A stretch of 64,000 nt of DNA, from positions 2,356,001 through 2,420,000 of the forward strand of contig OY744470.1 in NCBI GenBank assembly GCA_963556145.1. The letters are read 5' to 3'. Of the stretch, positions 57,300 through 64,000 are shown one piece after another (positions within the stretch are counted from its first letter, which is position 1; every line of letters starts with the position of its first letter). Origin of the DNA: Hygrocybe punicea. Taxonomy: Eukaryota; Basidiomycota; Agaricomycetes; Agaricales; Hygrophoraceae. A model generated the notes under the pieces. That model saw only the letters and a program-made list of their open reading frames with translations, made no database searches and was not told where the DNA came from. The translations under genes were made by a program, and so were the position numbers.

Positions 57300-58660
57300 C
57301 AGAACAAGCGGACTACTCATGTACCATGTTGCAGCTCACGAATCAGCTGACAGACATGGTCGATTGGCACACTGAGGTAACACCGAAAACTCAATATTGT
57401 AATATTCTGACTATTCGACGAGGAGATCGTATCTAGAAGATCGAGGCACTAGCCATTGAAGGTAGAGACATCTCGCTGAAAATGGCCGAGTGGTGCATTG
57501 CCGAGCTTCGATACAAGGCCAAGATATTCCAGGACACAGGCGCCGTCAGCGTTTACAATAGAGATGTCGTACGGTCAGAGACCGTTGTCTGAAGTCTTCT
57601 GAAAGATGCGCTCAAAGCGGCTGTCGCACCGCTTGAAAACGTCGATGCGAAGCATCTAGACTGGCAGCCTGGTTCTGATGACAAGGCTCTGGATATTGTT
57701 CACCCTTCATTATTTCCTCTGGTATATGGACGTAGCCGAATCCTTCCGGACAGTGTTACCAACCTTAGGGATTACATCACGCGATGTGGAGAGGGACCAG
57801 TGGTTTCAGTGCCACCAGAAGTGGAGACGATGCTTGATGGTCCGCCAGAGAAGCGTGTTTATTATCAGATACCTCGTCAATTTGTGAGCAACCCAGACAG
57901 CTGCGAGTTTCAATGGTTACCTGCGAGGTAGGGCTTCAAACTTCACGGTTACTATATTGACTGATCTTCAAATTGTGTAGAATCAACAATCTGACTGGAG
58001 GATGGAGGTGAACAAGATTTCTCTGAAGGAAGAACAGCGTGGATCGAGAACACCCACCGAGCCATTCAGGGTATTGCCGCCAACTGTACCTAAGCTCTTC
58101 GATCTTCGATCAGGGTACAACGCTGAAAGTTAGGAAATCCGTCGATCTCAGGAAAGATTACGACAAACGTGGTCTTCAGGTGATAGTCAAGTTGACAAAT
58201 ATTCATCTTACTCCCGAAAAGCCTGGCACTTGGTATGTTAAAGGCAGCTGGTATGTGCGAGACTTCCCCCTTTCTCCCTGCAGCTGTGTTTCGCATAGAA
58301 TAAGCATGCAGGGCGTGGTCGAAACCAAAGAAGGGGGACTTGCCACTTTCCCCAACATCCTACAGCACCAGGTCCAACCATTCAGGCTCGCTGAGTCGCT
58401 GACCCAACAAAGCCTGGCCACCCCAATGTCCTCGCACTTTTTCTCGTTGACCCGAACCTCCGTATCATTTCCACGGCCAATGTGCGGTGCCAGCAGCGAG
58501 AGTGGTGGAGTGAGGCCATCCGGTTGGGAGATGGCATGCTCTCTGACCTTCCAACGCAGGCGTTACGCAGCTACAGGACGAGATCTTTGGACAGGTGCAG
58601 GACGTCCCGATAAGTTTGGAGGAGGCGAAGGAGTTGCGGCGAGCTGGAGCTGATTGAGGA
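57300..58660 (+). pseudogene. DUF4246 gene with internal deletion and stop
   Basis: DUF4246 proteins are abundant in mushrooms and of unknown function. The plus strand reads TDMVDWHTE, SLKMAEWCIAELRYKAK, DALKAAVAPLENV, DIVHPSLFPLVYGRSR, then FQWLP, DKRGLQVIVKLTNIHLTPEK, and after a short piece GGLATFPNILQHQVQPFRL and LFLVDPNLRIIS. Family members have a long block (roughly a hundred residues, with a YYYD-like motif) between LTPEKP and the FPN motif. Here only about thirty residues stand there. A TGA near 57590 interrupts the frame before Ser-Leu-Leu-Lys-Asp-Ala-Leu, and other frame changes follow. It is therefore probably inactive, though a misplaced intron could explain part of it. Confidence 0.68.
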
Positions 58661-59278
58661 GCGGAAACGATTTGTGGTGAGTCATGGGGAGGCGTCTGAA
58701 ACCTTTGATGAGTTCTCGCTTTGCGAGCTTTGAGGGCTCTCGATGAAACAGCGGGGACCTTTATTGATGTTTCGTATGTCGTTTGGGGTCGGGTTTTGTC
58801 ATTGGCGGGACATGATGGCTGCTTCCACAATTGGTTGACCGTTCGTTTTAAATTTTTAAATGCACCTTGGAACAGATCCAAGTAGACCTGAAAATGAAAT
58901 TTATTTATCTCTCACGGAATGAATAAACTGGTGGTATTCAAGATCAGGTTCAAATAGACATTTTGACAGCCTACTATATAGTCTAGTCAAGCTCATTGGG
59001 TTCCCAGTACACGACCGCTCGCGAGAAAATATGCGTCCAGGGGGTGTATGGTGGCTTGGGGGTCGGCGACTCCGCGCTCGTCATCGGCCGTGACAGAGTC
59101 AGCTGAGCGCGCACCAGTGAAGTATGGTCCAGGATGTTGGGAATTCTTCTTCCACTCTTCTTCCACTTGGACGATATGCATGTTGTCGATGAGAGAAACG
59201 AAACGAGCGTCCAAGTGTTTCATTATTAAAATATTGGAAAGCCTGAGTGCACGAGATTTGCGGAATGGCTGGATATGG
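58661..59278 (-). other. Possible 3' exon of a gene cut by the gap
   Basis: A minus-strand frame (59223-58993) has a non-repetitive, protein-like composition (DARFVSLIDNMHIVQVEEEW, PYFTGARSADSV, HPLDAYFLASGRV) and a possible acceptor CTCAG just upstream near 59246. It could be the last exon of a gene whose start is lost in the gap. I do not recognise it. The rest of the stretch holds nothing I can support. Confidence 0.3.
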
Positions 59279-59478
59279 NNNNNNNNNNNNNNNNNNNNNN
59301 NNNNNNNNNNNNNNNNNNNNNNNNNNNNNNNNNNNNNNNNNNNNNNNNNNNNNNNNNNNNNNNNNNNNNNNNNNNNNNNNNNNNNNNNNNNNNNNNNNNN
59401 NNNNNNNNNNNNNNNNNNNNNNNNNNNNNNNNNNNNNNNNNNNNNNNNNNNNNNNNNNNNNNNNNNNNNNNNNNNNNN
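59279..59478. other. Assembly gap (200 N)
   Basis: Exactly 200 N, the same length as the first gap. Confidence 0.99.
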
Positions 59479-61656
59479 TCATTGGTCGAGTAATCAATAT
59501 CTTCAGTCCACGCTCTCATGCGGTCACCGTACCGAATCGTGTACCACAGGATGCTAGAGTTGAAGAGAAAAACAAAACTTATGAGTTCAAACAACGGCAC
59601 GGGAGTGATAATCCAACTCATACACAAAACTAAGCCATGCAAGTAAGGCTGAGATTGCATTCGTTGCTGCGACTCCGAGAAGATTGATTGAAGGAAGGAT
59701 TCCAGCAATGGCAGCCGAGAGAAAGACAGCGCGAAATGCACTACAAAATATTTTTATCTTAACTATGATGAGGTGTTCCAGATGCCAATCTGATTGTGGC
59801 ACATACTTGTAAACGGCTGTGGCCTCCGCACTCCGAGATTGCATGATGTCGACAATGTAAGCAGCGGCAGGACTCAGGACGATGTCAACCTATCAAAGAA
59901 TCAATGTTTCGTACTAAGCATAAAAACAAGAATCATGACGTGCCCCAATACCGTTCACAAAGAGGCAAACTAGATTCAAAGCAAGCCCGACGTTTGAGTC
60001 AACAAACTGGGTGAGCAGGCCAGATATAAGGACCGAGAAAGGGGCCAAGGTCAATGCTCCCCAAAGAGGAGCTCTTAGTCTATCTTCAGGGACCCACTGC
60101 CCGCCCCGCCGTTTCCGCCATTTTATGATGATTTGATCAGATATCCGTCCAGCGAGGGGAGCTCCAACTTTCCAGTATATTGCAGTTCAGATAAATATTC
60201 GAAATAAAAACACGGTTACTCACTGAGGTTTCCGAGACCAGCTGGTAGAAAACATGCTCCAATCAGTGCCTCATTGGTGATATGGTAATCGTTCACCCTT
60301 GTTAGAGGTGAGTGCATGGAAACATCCACAACGAACTGCTTTCTCACAATGGTGTATGCAAGTGGGATGAGAAGTACTATGGACACTTGGGCGTTAGAAA
60401 CCCTGCAGAAGTACCCTGCTCGAAATGAGACTCACCGTAATCCGTCAGTAACACAAATGTGGCAGCAAGCGACTGTCCGGATTGCTAAATGTTTCGGATG
60501 GTACGGTAAGAATTATGCACTCACCACTGCCATCAGGTTCGGACTGCGAAGCAGATACAGACTTTGAAAAGGATTTATCCACACCCATTTCAAAGGTTTC
60601 CGTTGCCCGTTTGGCGTATCCATAGATGTGTCTATCCCATTCGTGTTGGGATGACTCGTTTCTGGCAGAAGGAGTATGACAAGTATAAAGGCCGAGAGGC
60701 CCTGCCACAACAGAGCATATTGCATGTACCGCCATGAAAAGTAATGCGTAGCAACACCTGCCACAAAATTCACTTCTATATAACGAAGAAATTTCGGTTA
60801 ACAATTGACAAAAGAGCGTACCTCCTACAAAAGGTGCCAACGCAGGGCCTACGAGGGTAGCCTATGGTGAGAGAGATTCCATGTAAGGGTGCGGGTCGAA
60901 TATTAAATAATGGATGACAGACGGACAGCGAAAAAAATCCCCATTGCAGTTCCCTCTCCTCCAGCTTGTAGATATCTCCAACAATCGCACACCTACAGAC
61001 AGCCCCGCAGAGGAACCAAAGGCTTGCAAAAATCGGGATACCATAACTTGCGGGACATCCCGTGAAAGCGCGACACCTAGGGATCCAAGGCAGAAGAGGG
61101 GCAATCCAGAAACGTAGATAGGTCTTCGGCCGTCTAATCGGATACAGACCCCTCCTCTTTGAGTGCGAATCAAGATGAGATAGAAAAGATGTCCCACAGA
61201 CAGAAACTGGAATAGGCAGCGAACACCACACTCCCGAAAGCTGTACCAAATATCGAAATACTGACAGCCAAACTGGGAATAATATAGCCAGTGGTAGCGT
61301 TGACATCGAGAGCTCGAGCTAGATAAGTTTACCTGATGACCGAACCAGTTGATTCGAGATCTTGTGCTATCTGAGGGATCGACGGAACGAACGAACCAGA
61401 TGCAAAGACTAGCGTTGTGAAATTCGCGAAACATACATTAGCACCAGCCACTTGCCAGCAAGGCGTCGAGAAAAGGAATTTTCATACGTGGAATAAGACC
61501 TGTCCAGGAAACAATGGCCAATATTGTTCTTTTGTTTCGATTGGAAAATCGAAGATAGATTTCGTCATGTTTGCTTTGCGAGTCTGCCGACGAACGCAGG
61601 AGAGGAGTTCCTTCAAAAGACATGTTGGACTGGTCAGAGCGGCTATCATCTTGCAC
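59479..61656 (-). pseudogene. Second copy of the MFS transporter gene, frameshifted
   Basis: Repeats the gene at 50747-52936, missing its last few codons at the gap. Two one-base deletions (about 60953 and 60987) alter the block that reads AIVGDIYKLEERGTAMG in the first copy, so the reading is wrong between them. If sequencing errors explain the indels, this is the same gene seen twice. Confidence 0.75.
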
Positions 61657-61956
61657 GACCCGTCATCAAGTTATCAAGATAAACACGACTTGCAGGATGA
61701 AATCGACTGTTATAGGAATATTTGCTATAATAGGTAAAACTTGAAGCACTTTTACACATACGTGTGATCATCGGCCCTGCTGAGGACGTAAACAACACTG
61801 CTAAATCACTGGAAAACAGGGAGGCGGCCGATCATGATGACTTCATCCAGCGCGTGAGTTGGAAAACATTAAACATTGATAATCGTTTACAACAGACCAG
61901 ACCCTCATCGACGAGGCTAGTATCGATCGAGAAGCACTCTGTCCTTCGCAGGATTC

Positions 61957-64000
61957 TCAGTTGGGAACGAAACAAGGTCTTCGTAAAATCTTCAGCATGA
62001 AGGAAAGGGCGAGGAAGAAATAGAGAAACCACACACCGATTGGGGAGGTGAAGTTGTGCACCATAGGGTTCAAATTCGACGACCTCAAGTTATGTCGAGA
62101 CAGATTCTGATCCGTCAACCCACGAATTCCACCCATCTCAACATCAGCGCCGCGCCTCCGATTAGGTCTCATCGGTGCAGAACGGGCATGTGGAGGTTCG
62201 AACTCTGCGGTCTCAGTCAACCTCTGTGGGTTCACAAGTATGTCTTCGTCCCCAACGTCGTGGCCATTGTCGCTGAAGTTAACCTTCACAGGCGACGAAG
62301 TGAGGAGGTACGTTCCGCCGCCAGTGCCGGTGAAGGATTGTGTGACGTTGGTGTCGGCTATGCTAACGGTTCTTTGTCTGTTGGCGGATGCTGTTTTTCG
62401 TCGCTCACGGGCGTTGTCCCTTGCAGCGATTTCGCCTTCAATGGAGCGAGGGAAAAATATCTGAGTGACCACTTGCATGAGACGGCATCAATGATGATGA
62501 AGGCGGTGATGTTGCGTACCACCAATGTGATACCCGACGAAATACATATTCCGACTGCCGCCACCGTCGCTAGGATGTCTAAATTCGACCAAATTCAGCA
62601 TTACGTGAACTCCGCAACCTTTTAAAGGCTTACCAGTCCAAAACATACTCTCGTTGACGTGAGGGTGTGGTTGGACGCCATCGATACCCAGGAGCAGGAA
62701 CGGAATCACCATCAAGAAGCGGAAAACAATGCGGATATTCTATTCAGGTTGTGTTAGTCTTGCAAAGGGTGATGCTCTTTTGGTCAATGACCCACGTTCA
62801 ACTCCGCAAATTTTGTCAGGCGCACCACAGTTGCTGTATCGACACCTTCTCGTCTCTTCAAAGGGGAACTATTAATAAACAAGGACAATCGAACAATACG
62901 AATTAAATTGTACCAGATTATCCAAGAATGAGGGGAAAGTCCATCTAATAGAACAATGAGATGTTCGGTGCAAGTGAAGACGAGAGAAAATGACTTACAA
63001 AACTGGTGTGAACCACAGTGTTAATGAAAGGCTGCCAAGGCTCCCAGCAAGGAATGTATACGCTTCACACTAACGAAGTTTGTTAACAATCGTGCGAAAC
63101 AGGCGGAAAACAGACATACCAGAATAAGGTCTTTTCGCGTAAATATCGTCACCAGGGGCATGTATACAACAGCGACGACGGAGCCAACGGCCCAAGCCTT
63201 GAAATATAAGCTCCGGAACCAGTCTTGTTGAGCGGAGTTGGCGTTGATCAAGAAAAGCCAAAAACAGAGTTCTGTCAAAGGCGAAGCCGTTTCAGATAAT
63301 TGCGAGATGGGTATACAACATGTGGATTATATATGTAGTCACCTTCCAAATGTGTGACCCTGGCAAATTTTCTGTCAGTACTACTAAGATTCCACGAGGT
63401 GATAATTGCCGCACATCTCAAGACTCCATGCAACCGAGAAGATGAGCATCAGAGGGAAGATTGCAGCCCGAGAGACGGAATCCCAATTAGCGTGTGGGGT
63501 TGGAACCACTGGTTGAAAATAAGAGCGTGAAGGAATGCTGAGCAACAACGGACCATGAAACTCACCACCTAAAGGCGTGTCCATAAAACCGTTCTGGTAC
63601 TTGATGATGGTGAATCCAATGGAATATGTCATTACTAGCGGCACCGCTAACAAGTATGAATACTATGACGAAAAGATCATAAGTTCGCGATCCCACAAGT
63701 GTGAAGCAAGGATTGGCGTCTCACTGTCATGACACGCTTGAACGCTCCCGAGCTGGGTCCGTTATTCCATCTGCGTTTCATGTCCACATGATTAACGTCT
63801 AGGTTCACCGACTACTGAGACACTTACTTTACACATTTGAATCTGTCAAAAGACCACAAGTGAAAAAGGAGGAATATTCCTAGCTGAGGAGAAGAACACC
63901 AGGGTTGTCTAACAAGAGGTTACGAACCCTATTCAGAAGACACATACCAGTGAAGTTAGGACAGCCCAAACCAAAAAACTCGCGGGCGATGTATGCGACA
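61957..64000 (-). CDS. Second copy of the conserved membrane-protein gene (partial)
   Basis: Same sequence as the 3' part of the gene at 53237-55610, cut by the end of the window. No difference from the first copy was seen over this span. Confidence 0.7.

Larger units (their letters stand above)
59479..64000. repeat. Second copy of 50757-55280
   Basis: Same orientation, offset 8722 at the start and 8720 from about 61000 on. The differences I found are four one-base indels: a run of A near 59925, an A near 60287, a run of C near 60953 and a C near 60987. No substitutions were noticed. The copy starts directly at the gap and continues beyond the window. Confidence 0.95.

Overview
This window comes from a filamentous basidiomycete, most likely a transposon-rich mushroom-forming species (Agaricomycetes). 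The coding sequences have many short introns of about 50-65 nt. The recognisable families are KDZ transposases, fungal TET/JBP dioxygenases, Helitrons with Pif1 helicases, and agaric-type membrane and DUF4246 proteins. I cannot name the species. The window joins three contigs across two 200-N gaps (582-781 and 59279-59478). The first 581 bases repeat 6858-7438 exactly. Bases 59479-64000 repeat 50757-55280 with only four one-base indels, so these duplications may be assembly artefacts.

Left accessory region (about 1.7-14.8 kb). A truncated copia element is followed by repeat arrays. Next comes a compact module: a TET/JBP-type dioxygenase gene (+), a small unknown gene (-), a CxC2-KDZ transposase (-), a duplicated intergenic repeat and a divergent unknown gene (+). 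TET/JBP enzymes oxidise 5-methylcytosine and are known companions of KDZ transposons in agarics. Both the TET/JBP and the KDZ frames carry an in-frame TGA where CGA (Arg) is expected.

Host island (15.1-20.1 kb). It holds a small cysteine-rich secreted protein behind a 179-bp tandem array, an intact RluA/Pus9-type pseudouridine synthase and the spliceosomal protein Cwc15. Their open, well-spliced frames contrast with the broken transposon genes on both sides.

Nested transposon block (about 20.9-43.4 kb). One Helitron (first OB-like ORF, Rep/Pif1 helicase, second OB-like ORF, 3' hairpin) has been split by later insertions. Excising each insertion with one target duplication restores its reading frames. 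The insertions are four non-autonomous hAT elements with 8-bp target duplications, a 201-bp hAT palindrome, two large foldback elements and LTR elements with 4-bp target duplications. All four LTR duplications have CG in the middle. Several Helitron stops are again TGA for expected CGA, and two of the LTR target duplications differ by CG versus CA. Together this suggests CpG methylation and deamination across the block, which is the substrate chemistry of the TET/JBP gene 15 kb away.

Right region (43.4-64 kb). It carries a second large DDE transposase gene (+), a degenerate protein kinase (+), an MFS transporter (-), a conserved multi-pass membrane protein (-), an ankyrin protein (+), an internally deleted DUF4246 gene (+), and then the duplicated copy of the MFS and membrane-protein genes.
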